DNA from: Plectrocnemia conspersa
Lineage: Eukaryota > Arthropoda > Insecta > Trichoptera > Polycentropodidae
Length of the DNA: 64,000 nt
Direction: 5' to 3'
Assembly (NCBI GenBank): GCA_009617715.1
Contig: VTFK01000148.1
Coordinates: forward strand, 310,001 to 374,000
Numbering within the stretch: position 1 is the first letter of the stretch; each line of letters opens with the position of its first letter. A program made the translations under genes and the position numbers. Shown piece by piece: positions 14,001 through 23,884 of this stretch. The notes under the pieces are model-generated. The model had not been told where the DNA came from. It ran no database searches and was given only the letters and a program-made list of their open reading frames with translations.

Positions 14001-16414
14001 TTAACTCACATCTGAATCTAATAAATTCATAATTTGATATGTAAAAGTTTCTATAAACATAATGACTGAATCCCATTATTTTTTAATGCTAAATATTTAT
14101 TTATATTTTCGGTTTTTTTATATAAGCGTTGCGCAGTTTTGTCAGCGATATTTTGTCCTGCGTTTGTTACGGAGCCATTCCATTAACATTTCAACAATAA
14201 AAAGCAATTTCTCCAACCTACTTAATGTGAATCCTTGTTATACTTTTAACTCATATTCTGTTAAAATATATTTAACTTACTTTAATAAATAAAATGTGAA
14301 TATATACATATGAATATCAATTATCCGTATAAATATCTTACTGTATATATGAGGTATTGATATACAATGAACCTTAACTTGCAACTTTTTAAGATACGAG
14401 TAAATTTTTTTTAAATTTCACTCGACATACGAGTAAAAAAGTGTATAGCGAACTTAAAAAAACTTTTATTAGTTATTTAGGAAGTATGAATTTACCATTT
14501 TAATTGCCATTAATCCGTTTTAATTTTCTCCATTGAAATCGATTAATGGTATTTCAATTTATTTGACAAACAAGTAATTTTGGTTACGAGCTCCGTCACG
14601 GAATGAATTAAGCTCGTAAGCTATAGCACGTATATCTGATTTCACACTCCACATTTGAATTGTAATGGACACTTAAATATATGTTTATGAGAATGTCACA
14701 TATTATTATATACACCTTATATTTGGATGTATTTATTCACATGCGTAACAAGGACAAGGAACTGATTCATCAGAAATTAGAAACTTGGATGTTACGACTG
14801 TAGATGAAGAGCAAGTCAGCAGTTCGGAGGCTGCTCAATCCCCAAAATCAGGCAATCATTATCAACCGAGCAGCGACAATGGGCGAGGTTGTTGTTTCAT
14901 TTTTACGTATATTTTGTTGCTTAAAATTTTACCGGATTTCATCGAAACGATATTTAGCTATTTGAGATGTGAGGGCTTGCGTATCGCTACGTTTGCGAAT
15001 TGCCGACGTTTCGACCATAGATTTTGGGCGTAATCTGGACCTTTCAGCTGCGCCTTCGATTTGAATCAAAGGCGCGATACGCAAGCCAAGAAATATCCCG
15101 GTAAAATTTAAACAACAAAATAAAACCACATGGTAATTTAGTTTTAATATTCACACATATATTTTATATAAAAAAATATAACTGAAGAGAAGTTCGAAGT
15201 TCACAGAAATATAAATTGCGATGTTAAAATTTCAGTGTTTTTCCTGCCTCGAATCATTCCCAATGTTGATACGATTGAAGCAGAACTCTCCTTATCTCCG
15301 GTGCCATTCGGTTCTGAAAGACAGGATAGGATCCTTGGAGGGCATGGTTCACTGCTGGTTATGGCAGCTCATCGGCTGTCCCTGCTTACTTTGGTGGAAC
15401 TGGGATGGGACAAGAGCTCCTGTCCAGTAGGTGAGTGACTCCAAAACACATTGCCCTGCTGATTTGCGGATATGCTTGTACGCGAGCGTTTAAAGTACTC
15501 AAAGAGTCGCCTTTAAAAAAAAGTTTAAATTATGATATATTTAACTTACTACAGATGATAGTCCAGAGTCGTACGCCCATCTAGAGCTGCTTTTGTCGCG
15601 GTTTACAAAGCTAAATTTGGACCGTACAGAGATGGCGTGTCTGAAGGGGATTTTGCTGTTTGAACCAGGTATTTACTTTTGATAATTGCTTTCTATTTTT
15701 TTCAATAGTAGCTAAAGAATCGTGTAGTAACGCTCGTTTTAATTAACTTGTACGTATAATATTTTTGTACGTATAACTAATCAGGTTTGTACGGTGAGAT
15801 ACATTCAAGTTAAGTGAAGAGTGTGAGTGAGAAGACGTGAGGGTGTGGAACGCATGTAAAGCATGCTCTTATCTTTCACCCACTCCTCTCACTTAACACG
15901 CGAGCGAGTGAAAGGGAATGTATCTCACCGTATCCCAGCCTTATAAGTACAATAATAGTATAATTTAAAATTAAATTATTGAAATTTAAATATGATCAAG
16001 TTAGGAATATTTAATTATGTTAGTAAGTAAGCATAGTATATGTTTTTAATCATAGAATTTAAGTAAAAATTTTAGCCGATTGGTCCATTTAATCTTCGCC
16101 AACTAAATCAATGAAAATATGTTTTTATCATAATCGGTATTATTTTTTTAGGAGTAGTCTGCAAGCGCTCAACTCCCGGCGAAGTTACGAAAGAATGCTG
16201 TTTAAGGGCTGAGAGGGTTCAAGAGAGGGCCGCTTCTGCCCTTCAGAGACACTGCGCTGGAAGATCCGGTCGCTTGTTGAAGCTTCTTCCACTTCTACCA
16301 GCCGTAGCTGCGACTGCTTCCGATCCAGCGCTGGACAAAATTCTAACAGGAGTATCCACAAAATTGCACCAGAGTCATGGTCTTCTTGTACCCACCGATT
16401 CTGAAAATATGTAA
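5071..16414 (+). CDS. Nuclear receptor, NR2E group (tailless/PNR-like; possibly NR2E6)
   Basis: Ligand-type transcription factor acting in the nucleus. Seven coding exons: 5071-5204, 5270-5385, 12856-13266, 14753-14887, 15236-15430, 15555-15668, 16152-16414. All junctions are GT-AG, phases agree, and the total is 455 aa. Residues about 15-83 form a two-zinc-finger DNA-binding domain ([14 protein letters not shown], then P-box [14 protein letters not shown], then [14 protein letters not shown]), continued by the NR2-type AVQHERAPR extension exactly across the exon 2/3 junction. A Pro/Leu-rich hinge (exons 3-4) follows, then a divergent ligand-binding domain with the signature [15 protein letters not shown] (exon 6) and a [13 protein letters not shown] helix (exon 7). 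I see no clear AF-2 helix at the end (LVPTDSENM). The ATG at 5071 lies 6 bases after a good acceptor, so an upstream exon, coding or not, is likely. Family certain; exact NR2E member is from memory. Confidence 0.9.
6089..6330 (-). pseudogene. Mariner transposase fragment in receptor intron 2
   Basis: The - strand frame contains [13 protein letters not shown] followed by [20 protein letters not shown] and LNEKQSK. This aligns with the mariner order (AKxTxKKIxDLGW, then PYSPDLAPSDYHLFRSLQHFL, then EKQFK), including the third catalytic Asp position. It is a fragment with substitutions in otherwise invariant positions (PPYS changed to QSYS), and is not functional. Confidence 0.75.
8145..8265. repeat. 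Fold-back (MITE-like) inverted repeat
   Basis: Arms 8167-8189 (GTTCAAACCCAAACCTTACC...) and 8217-8239 (...GGGTTTGGGTTTGAAC) are inverted copies differing at about 2 of 23 positions, and they extend weakly outward (CAGTTACCAAA against TTTTGCAACTG). The loop is about 27 bp of AT-rich sequence. Likely a small fold-back transposon relic. Confidence 0.65.
8417..8562. repeat. 45-bp direct repeat pair in receptor intron
   Basis: GATTTTATTCTTGCTTCGCA... at 8417-8461 recurs at 8518-8562 with about 4 differences, 101 bp apart. It abuts the CpG-rich island that follows. Confidence 0.8.
8640..9010. promoter_or_regulatory. CpG-rich island with DRE/CGATA motifs (candidate regulatory element)
   Basis: A GC- and CpG-rich block within an AT-rich intron. 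It contains the palindrome TATCGATA (8670-8677), ATCGAT (8687-8692), and two ATCGATA copies 11 bp apart (8975-8981 and 8986-8992). WATCGATW is the insect DRE core-promoter element, and CGATA clusters bind BEAF-32-type insulator proteins in Drosophila; applying either role here is inference. Reading frames of about 100 aa on both strands exist but look like products of the GC-rich composition and resemble no family I know. Confidence 0.35.
9063..10320. other. Intronic sequence, no gene seen
   Basis: AT-rich. Around 10070-10110 the phrase GCGGCCCTCGACTTTCGAAC resembles the start of an interspersed MITE (inference), but I found no matching opposite end. Confidence 0.35.
10376..10408. repeat. Perfect 14-bp hairpin (loop of 5 A)
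   Basis: CTCAGAGGGACATC, AAAAA, GATGTCCCTCTGAG. A partial third copy of the left arm (TCTCAGAGGGACAA) lies about 20 bp upstream. A further inverted pair surrounds the next segment (GGATATACGTT at about 10420 against AACGTATATCC at about 10549), suggesting a small MITE. Confidence 0.75.
10911..11036. repeat. Degenerate tandem repeat, 8 units of about 16 bp
   Basis: Starts at 10911, 10925, 10941, 10957, 10973, 10990, 11105-equivalent offset 11005 and 11021. Typical units are TCACCGTGCGATCTTT, TTACCATGTGCCCTTT and TACCGTGCGACCTTC. The period holds at 14-17 bp while the unit sequence drifts. The reverse complement (AAAGATCGCACGGTGA) resembles units at three other loci in this window (19038, 23885, 24730). 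Confidence 0.7.
11037..12855. other. Remaining intron sequence, nothing recognised
   Basis: AT-rich, with no long reading frame and no transposase motif that I can see. It ends in the acceptor TTTTTTAAAAG at 12845-12855. Confidence 0.45.
13267..14752 (+). other. Intron 3 of the nuclear receptor, with a MITE-like segment
   Basis: AT-rich intron. Around 14455-14640 the - strand reads as a repeat carrying phrases such as GGAGCTCGTAACCAAAATTA and a long AATTAC/AATTAA-rich middle, which I associate with widespread insect pogo-type MITEs; this assignment is weak. No extra exon is supported. Confidence 0.4.
14911..15121. mobile_element. MITE with nested inverted repeats inside receptor intron 4
   Basis: Terminal arms 14912-14935 and 15098-15120 are inverted copies (TTTTGTTG.TTAAA..TTTTACCGG, about 2 differences). 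An inner perfect inverted pair GGCTTGCGTATCGC lies at 14974-14987 and 15074-15087, and a third hairpin (GCGCCTT/AAGGCGC) is in the centre. The element fills most of the 348-bp intron between exon 4 and exon 5. Confidence 0.75.
15781..15945. mobile_element. MITE with 16-17-bp terminal inverted repeats in receptor intron 6
   Basis: ACGGTGAGATACATTC at 15791-15806 is perfectly inverted at 15916-15931, and the arms extend weakly inwards (TTAAGTGA, GAGTGAG). Length is about 165 bp. No clear target-site duplication was found. Confidence 0.7.
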
Positions 16415-16601
16415 AACTGTTTCGACTTGATATATTAAATTAACGGTGCATTGATTTATATGATTATTAAAAAATACCGTTTTTGGCAAAAATAGGCTAG
16501 CACTTGTCTGTACAGCGAGAAAATTTTCGCATTGAATTGGTAATCGATTTTTTTTGTAAATATGTATAATATTTTTTATTTTATATGTGTGGTATTTGAT
16601 T

Positions 16602-16607
16602 AATAAA
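16602..16607 (+). terminator. Polyadenylation signal of the nuclear receptor
   Basis: AATAAA lies 188 bp after the stop codon, the first good signal downstream, so the 3' UTR would be about 210 bp. Confidence 0.5.
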
Positions 16608-16750
16608 AGATACTTACATTACATATGTATGATGAAGCATCGAACGAATGTATTTTCAAAGCAACTGCTTAAAATACATTTCCTTCGTGTCGTTTGATCG
16701 AATAAGTTATATTTGTGATGTTTAGAATCAATATCAGATGTTTTTTGATC

Positions 16751-17246
16751 AAATAAAAAATGTTATAGATACAACCAATCAGTACAGTAATCAGTAATTT
16801 TATTGAGAAGTGTGATTATTTCTAAGATGCCATTGTTTATTATATTAATTTTTTTGTATTGTTATATATAAAACTAGGATAGGTTCAATAATTTTAGCTC
16901 CTATACATTGAACATATATATTCATTGGTTAGCATCAAACTTATCCCCAAAAATATATTTATAGAATGTATGTTTTTTAAAGACATTTTTAATGAAATGA
17001 AAAATATTATAAAAACATTCAATCAGTAACGTAATCGGTAATTTTGTTGTGAAGTTTCATTGTTTTCAAAATGACACTGCTTGTTATCTTATTTTTTTGT
17101 ATTGTAATAATAATTTAATTAAGATAAGTTTAATAAATTTAGCTCATATACATTTAACATACATATATGTACATACATTCATTGGTTAGCATCTAATTTA
17201 TGTCCAAAACTATATGTATAGAATGTATGTTTTTTAATGACGTTAA
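16751..17246. repeat. Tandem duplication of about 245 bp downstream of the receptor
   Basis: Units 16751-16994 and 16996-17246 align over their full length with about 80 percent identity by eye. Shared landmarks are AATCAGTAATTTT/AATCGGTAATTTT, CATTGGTTAGCATC and ATAGAATGTATGTTTTTTAA. There is no coding potential. Confidence 0.7.
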
Positions 17247-19037
17247 TTTTAATATATGACATAATATATTATGATTCCAAGGCAATAATGTTTTAGCTGA
17301 TTATATATCTAACCCATTTCCCATTATTATAAAAGTGAAGTTAAGGTTTTTAACCAATGCAATTGTGTTTATTTAGAATAGTTAGCATATTATTGCCTTA
17401 GGGTCTACAAGTCTACATATACTAAATAATAACGAGATGCCCAATTAACTACAATATGTTTTTACTTAACTAAATGTGATATGTATTGATTCTAAATACG
17501 TGTAATTTTATTTTATTTTATTTAATCATATATTAACAATAGCTTAGTTCTAATACCACATAAATAAAAGAGTCAAATACAAAAATAAAAAGTTAGGTAA
17601 TGGTTTAGAGTCGACTTGCAATAAGATAACTTCACAATGGATCAGAGAAATCAAAATATTAACTTTAACTATACACAATTTATGATATTGTAAGATAAAA
17701 ACAACATCTACTCAAACCTGCCTGAACCGACTGAAGCTGGAAATGTGGTTAATCGATAACGTTATTATGCTTCATCTTGTAAATTTATAATAAAAAAATT
17801 TAAATGTCTATAAATCAGCTATTTAACATAAATTATTTCTGTAGCTTTAAGGTATTATAATTATAAAGATAAAGTAGAAAAACAACCTTGGCAATCATAT
17901 TTTATTATAATAATTCATTATTCATCCGACGTTTTATTAATGCTGATATTAGCTAATTTACTTATGTTTTACATTACGAATTAACATGTATGTAACGTAT
18001 ATCCGGTGCTCCTTGTGAAGGTCATGTTTCTATTTAAGTACTGTTTCATATATTAACATAAGTAATAAACATTGAAGTATGATGACGTTTTTGTATAAAT
18101 GAGATTTTTGTGTTTTATTTGTGCACTCTGAGAGTTTTTTTTTATTTATGTTGTAATAATTTATGAATATATTATAAACTGTTAGAAAACAATATATAAA
18201 AATTGTTTTATTTATATTAATTATTATTATTGAACAATACCAAATTTTGGTTAGTAAACAATTTTTAATCACCTCCAGCCGACCGACTGAAACAGTCTAT
18301 GCACTGTTTAGGAAGAAATCTATTTCAATAGTCATAATAAAACATGCATGTCATTGTAATATAACTTCACTTTGATTTTTACAAACTATTATATATAATT
18401 ATAACGATATTCAAATAAATTCACTTAGAATAATAAGTATAACTTTTCCCTACAATAAAAAAAAGTGTAAATCACTACAGTAATATATCTTATAGATTTG
18501 AGAGATTGGAAACTTATTGTTGAAAACCAGTTTCATACAATAATTGTTCTCTGAAAAACTGTAACTATAATGCAATTTCTTATCTGTAAATACCGTTGTC
18601 GACTATTGATTATCTCTAGTTGTACTCATTTTTCAATATTCAGGTAGTGTTTGCAATACCAGCGTTTGTTAATGTCGTATGGAGTTTGACGTATGACTTG
18701 GAATAGATTGAAACAAATTGTAGTATCAATTTGGTTAGCAAAAAAAAATTTATGATTAAATTTGAAGACGTCAAGAGAAGACGAAGGTATGTTAAATTTT
18801 GTACATTATTCACAAAAGTTTGATAAATTGTATATTAGCCGCCTGTTACCTTTTTAACATTTATAACTCGTGTCAGCGTAGTAAAATTATAATGTTTCTT
18901 TAACGCTATTTATGAATTTTAATCTCGGTATAAATACCCAATTTAGTATTTCTTAGTTATTAAGTATTGTTAGTATTTCTTAGCATCATCTCACTAGTTA
19001 TACGTAATTTTAGTAAATTTGATATATATCATCAATA
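17247..19037. other. Intergenic AT-rich DNA, nothing recognised
   Basis: No conserved reading frame, RNA gene or repeat boundary was seen. Confidence 0.45.
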
Positions 19038-19076
19038 GGTTCCACGACAAAAGCTCCACGGACAATTGGTCCAACG
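19038..19076. repeat. 16-bp-period degenerate repeat, short locus (interrupted)
   Basis: Units GTTCCACG, ACAAAAGCTCCACGG and ACAATTGGTCCAACG run head to tail. The last unit supplies the target site (GTCCAACG, 19069-19076) of the following hAT element. These units closely match those at 24730-24849. Confidence 0.6.
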
Positions 19077-19728
19077 CGGCAATTCTCAACCTGCGGCCCA
19101 CCAAGCTATTTTATGCGGCCCAACACTCATAATCGTTACTAAATATTTTTAAACAATTTGTCGTGAAAATGTTATACAAATCATTTAATAAAACTTATCT
19201 TCGCCGGCCTTTAAGATGTGAAAAGTTAACCTTCTTTAAAAAGTCATTGCAACTATAACAAAATATTATGTCAATGGCAATATCACAAGTAAGGATTGAA
19301 CTAATACCGGGATTTTCAACACCAGTATTGCCGGTACATCTTTCGCACAAATCATCCCTTCGCCAGCTTTTCCACCACTACTCTGAGAATAACAATCTCG
19401 CCCATCATAGTTTGTACGAATATGTAAATTTAACTAATAAATTATTACCAATTTCCACCGGCGTATTTTTGGCTGTGAAGTCACATCCCTTATGGTTAGA
19501 AAACCCGAAAGAATATTTTGGATATATTTGTATTTTTGTGTATTTATATATATATTTTGATTGTTAGCGATTTAGTCTAAAACTGTAGAGATGTATGTAT
19601 ATTATATACATATACAATATGCATGTGTGTGTGTGTGTTTTATTTGTATATCATTATATTATGCTGCGGCCCGCGTAGCATAGCAAACATCTGTATTTGG
19701 CCCAGAAAAAAAAGGTTGAGTAGAACTG
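19077..19728. mobile_element. Non-autonomous hAT element (652 bp)
   Basis: A perfect 8-bp target-site duplication GTCCAACG lies at 19069-19076 and 19729-19736. Ends carry CTCAACCTGCGGCCC and, inverted, GGGCC..GGTTGAG.AGAACTG, typical of hAT families with CAGTGGTTCTCAACC-like termini. The interior holds an ATG reading frame of 99 codons (19268-19567) that I cannot assign; it does not resemble a transposase. Confidence 0.75.
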
Positions 19729-19849
19729 GTCCAACGGCTAAGCGTTAAATGAATATATTTTAAAGCTTGTAATATTTGTATATATTAGTAATCTGCGAAA
19801 AAGTAATATACAAATTTCCACACCCGTCGATTCGGCGATTTATAAGAAC

Positions 19850-19906
19850 GAAATAGCGTAGTCCGTAACGTCTCAGACTAGAAACTCTGAGGTTACGGGT
19901 TCGAGC
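19850..19906 (+). repeat. tRNA-like SINE head, split by a hAT insertion
   Basis: Contains an A-box-like TAGCGTAGTCCG, an arm CTCAGACTAGAAACTCTGAG that can pair like an anticodon stem, and GGTTCGAGC, the first part of a tRNA B box. The rest (GTTCGAGCCCCTGCAACGG) resumes at 23583 after two nested insertions. It resembles a tRNA-derived SINE or tRNA relic rather than a working tRNA; I cannot close an acceptor stem. Confidence 0.6.
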
Positions 19907-20437
19907 TAGAGTCTCCAATTCGAGTAATCGAGTACTCGATACTCGAGTATTTTTGTCTATTTTTCCAGTACTTGATAATCGAGTATTTTGAAAATTACTC
20001 GATTAATACTCGAAATTAAAAATTTTTGAAATATTTCAGAAACAAAAATAACTTTAACTCGGTCCGGTAAAGGTTAACGTCTTGCTTTTATTTGGCGTTT
20101 ATGCCCGAAGTCCCGAGCTAGAGCGGTTACTATCAGGTATAATTTTTTCATAGTTCCATAGTTGCATAGTTCCGGTCGTCGGCTATGTTAGTGGGTACGA
20201 CGGAGAAATTTCTTTTGTGTTTTCTGTCCGACAGTCCCGACTTATCTAATTTATGGCAATGAACAATATGAAATATCAACAAAAATTTTTTTAGGTTTTA
20301 TGACTATGCAGTTGTAGCGTAAAGTGTTGTCAATTGTTTATACTGATCCCTCAGCTTAAAATATAAATCAAAACAATTGTGTGTTTTAAAGGCATTTAAA
20401 GTAAAGCTAGTTCTTTGCGAACCGTTACGCTCTAGAG

Positions 20438-22992
20438 CAGCGGTTTCCAACCTTTTAGTTACTACGCCTCCCCAAAAAAAAAAAATTTTTCCGCGCCTCC
20501 CTTACCTTTTATTTTTTTAATAGATTAAATAATATAGACACGTTTTAAATAATAAAAACTTTATTACAAAAATAAACTGAAAACCACAATTAACAGAATA
20601 ATAACAAGGTTTAGTTATAACATACACATACGTGTATATTTATTTTTATATATAAGTTTTTTTAAACAATTAAACCAACTACATCTATCGCATAAAAATT
20701 TAATGCGACGGTTGTTGTTGTTTATTAGCACAAAGCTTATCAAATCTTGGGGGCAATGTGGAGAGTGCCACTCGTATCTCTTTTTCGACTACTAACCTGT
20801 TGCGATATTTAGTTTTCATTGCAGCCAGTGCCGAAAAGCCCGTTTCGCATAAATACGACGTTACAAACGGTAGAAGCACTTGCATTGCTTTGCAATACAA
20901 AGATTCATACTCTCCTTTAAGATTCATCCAAAATTGAATTAAGGTTTCATTTTGAAACTTTTGTTTTAGTAGGCTATCTCATGATAATTCTATAAGTTTT
21001 TTTCCTTTTCAATGGTTGTCAGCTCAAATTTGTCGTTTTCATCGTCGATAAATGGATTCTGTACCCACAAAAACTTTGAGAAATCAAGGTCTTTAAAATA
21101 ATTTGAAAAATGCAGCACTAGACCATCCAAGTGTTCAATAAAAAGATTCTTGCTTGTTTCAATATTGGCTGTGGCCCAGAAATCTTTTGACAGTGAAAAC
21201 ATGTCCAACTCATTCTTTTGTAAATTTGACTTCCATAACTTCAACTTTTTAATGAAAGCTTTTACTTTGTCTTTTTGAACAAGTGGATGCATTTGTGATC
21301 CCTGCATTGATTTATTCAAACTGCTCAATTTTCCAAAAATTTCAACTAAATAGGCAAGTTTAACAAGGAAATTATCGTTCGTCCACAAATGTGCCTCTTC
21401 GTGGTGATTTTCTTCGAGAAAGGCTGTTATTTCTTCTTTGAGTTCAAATACCCTTTGAATCGCTTTTGCACGAGATAGCCAGCGAACATCACAATAATAC
21501 AGAAGTGAGGTATAATTAGCTTCCATATCTACACACAACTTTGCAAACAGCCTAGATCTCAAAGGACTGTTCTTAATGTAGTTTATAATTTTTATAATTT
21601 TTGTAAAAATGTTGTTAAGTTCCTCGCTCATATTTTTTGACACTAGAGCTGCTCTGTGAAGCATACAGTGCGTCTAGATAGCATGTGGTGCTTTCTTTTT
21701 AACTAATGCTTGAAGACCTGCTTTGTGTCCGGACATTGAGTGAGCTCCGTCAGTACACAGTCCAATACAATTACTCCACGTTATGTCGTTTTCTTTAAAA
21801 AAAACTGTCCATTATATTAAAAATTTCAATGGATGTGGTCTTTCCAGGAATGGGTTTGCAAAATAATATATCTTCTAATATATTATTTTCCACAACATAT
21901 CGAACATATGCAATTAAATGGGCATCATTAGCTATATCAGTTGCCTCATCTACTTGTATGGCGAATTTCGAAGTACGCAGCCGAGAAACTAATTGATCGC
22001 AAATATCTTCAGATATATTATTGATTCTTCTTCCGACTGTACTATCAGCAAGCGGAATTTGTTGCAACTGTTTTGCATATGATTCGCCGAACATTATTCG
22101 AACCATATCAATAGCTGCTGGTAATATTAGAGTTTCTCCTATTGTATGTGGTTTCTTACATTTTGCGATTCGGTAAGAGACATGGTACGAAGCCAATAAT
22201 GCATTTGGTGATACAGAAAGAATATTTTTGAACGTTTGCTTTTGATTATTAAGCTCATCCAATTTCATCAAAATATTCTATGGACTTATCAACGTATTCA
22301 GAATGTAGAGTTTCATGGTGCCGTTTTAATTTGACTGGTCTCATACTATCTGAAGCCAAAACTTTCGAACACAACAAACACATTGGTGAATCCTAATGAT
22401 AAATAGGATGAACTGTATTGTCTTTTCTTGGGAGCTTTACTTCCTTGTACTTTTTTGATTTTATTCCCACTAGTATCAGCATCAGTATCTTCATTATTGT
22501 TGACTTTTCTCTTGTAACCACTCAAAAATTTATCCATTCGTCTAAAAAATATTTTATTGATATAAATTAAAATCAATGATAGTTTAAATAAAAAAAAATG
22601 AAGTTTAAAATATACTAACGATTATTTTCAACAAGAAATCACGTCAGAAACAATTAAAAAAAACAATATAACACGAGTGACATTTAAATTTGAGGTTATT
22701 GTTTTATGCAACTAGCGGTCGTTTTGTGTATTACCGAAACAGAGCGTTTGCAAACGCGCCATTTTTAAATTTCTCCGCTCCAGATAATTTTTTTAATAGG
22801 AATTAAATATATGTAAATGTAAAAAAATTAACATTCATGCACTGAATTTTCACTGTTACGTTAATATATCAAGTTTTATTCATTTGTAGATATTATGGTA
22901 TAAAAAATAATTCATTAAAAAATGTTGGCGCCTCCCCTGGCAATAGTCCGCGCCTCCCCTGGGAGGCGCGCCTCCCAGGTTGGAAACCGCTG
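20438..22992 (-). mobile_element. Buster-like hAT transposon (2555 bp), full-length but mutated
   Basis: Terminal inverted repeats CAGCGGTTTCCAACC...GGTTGGAAACCGCTG lie inside an 8-bp duplication CTCTAGAG/CTCTACAG (20430-20437, 22993-23000; one mismatch). Copy 1 of hAT-1 shows the empty site with a single CTCTAGAG. The - strand carries a ZBED5/SCAND3-type transposase in pieces. The element is intergenic. Confidence 0.9.
20700..22576 (-). pseudogene. hAT (Buster / ZBED5-SCAND3-like) transposase, broken frame
   Basis: Order on the - strand: N-terminus MDKFLSGYKRK (about 22535), a BED-type zinc finger (CLLC ... KRHHETLH), ASYHVSYRIAKCKKPHTIGE, the DDE region with FAIQVDEATDIAND (first Asp), GLCTDGAHSMSGHKAG (second Asp) and CMLHR, then the insertion domain, YCDVRWLSRAKAI, and the C-terminal dimerisation motif YLCETGFSALAAMKTKYRNR. 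Breaks seen: a frameshift near 22393 before the zinc finger, another near 22265, a stop in place of the residue before THCMLHR (about 21673), and a shift plus stop near 20930-20990. Its domains are otherwise complete, so decay looks moderate. This family has been domesticated repeatedly in animals, but the breaks argue against that here. Confidence 0.85.
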
Positions 22993-23582
22993 CTCTACAG
23001 TGAAAGGGATTCACCCAAATACATCTTCGAAGGATATAGATTTAAATTCTTCGCATTAATCAGAAGGAGTAGAATATTGTATATTGTTAAGAAAATAAAT
23101 CTATTCAAGAAGAATTACAAAATGCTATTTTGTCAATAGTCGAAGGAAATAAGAGAAAAGCAGAGAAGGGAATGAAAGAAGAGAACATAAAAAGAGAGTT
23201 CAAAAAATTTTATATCTATAAAAAGCGAACAGATATAAATTAGAAGCCTTATCCAACGCGTTAATGACAATAAGACCAACATCAACAGCAACGGAAAGGG
23301 TTTTTTCCATAACGGGAATAATAAAACCAAAGGTTGGCAGTAATATTAAATTCGAGACACTTTTTGCATTATTGTTTTTAAAAAGTATGTTCGTGAAGTT
23401 AAAATAATTGTAAAAATTAACGTACTAAGTATTTTATTTATTTATTTATATGTGCACGAATTTGAATAATAGCTATTTTGGTACATTTGGTAAATACTCG
23501 AAAGTACTCGAGTACTCGAGTATTTTAAAATTGTAATATTCGATACTCGAGTAGTTGATGGTTCGAGTAATTGGAGACTCTA

Positions 23583-23884
23583 GTTCGAGCCCCTGCAACG
23601 GCACTCAAATTTGTATTTATAAAAATGCGCTATTATTAAAAAAATCTGCCCCAGCTGCAGTGATATATATTGATTATAAATTGTATAGCAGATAATAGTT
23701 TATAATTAATAGTATAGATGTCACCGATTCTCAAACTTTCAGCCTGGTGCTAAATACTTACTTGTAGATATTTATTATGTCTGATTGACTTACTCAGTTG
23801 GTACATATTTGCCCGTTGTAACGCATTGGGCTTACGCCTGTCAGGTTACAACGGAAGATATAATAAAAAAATAAAATAAAATAT
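23583..23884 (+). repeat. SINE body resuming, then A-rich retroelement tail
   Basis: Begins with the second half of the tRNA-like B box (GTTCGAGCCCC). The stretch 23780-23884 (CAGTTGGTACATATTTGCCC... ending in AATAAAAAAATAAAATAAAA) has the A-rich terminus typical of a LINE or SINE 3' end. Whether both parts belong to one element is not clear. Confidence 0.45.

Larger units (their letters stand above)
19907..23582 (+). mobile_element. hAT-1 element, copy 2 (interrupted by a second hAT)
   Basis: Left part 19907-20437 and right part 22993-23582 together reconstitute the same element as at 1657-2773 (about 1113 bp without the insert). An 8-bp duplication GTTCGAGC flanks it (19899-19906, 23583-23590). 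In this copy the right part reads in frame through RPTSTATERVFSITGIIKPK and on to a stop, a good match to the hAT dimerisation domain (consensus ASERVFS..G). Identity to copy 1 is very high by eye. Confidence 0.85.

Noticed and set aside
23133..23330. - strand frame of 65 codons with hydrophobic residues
   Set aside because: It is antisense to the hAT-1 dimerisation-domain remnant.
19850..23600. A functional tRNA gene reconstituted around the B box GGTTCGAGCC
   Set aside because: Acceptor and D stems do not pair, and the sequence is interrupted by 3.7 kb of insertions; a SINE or tRNA relic fits better.
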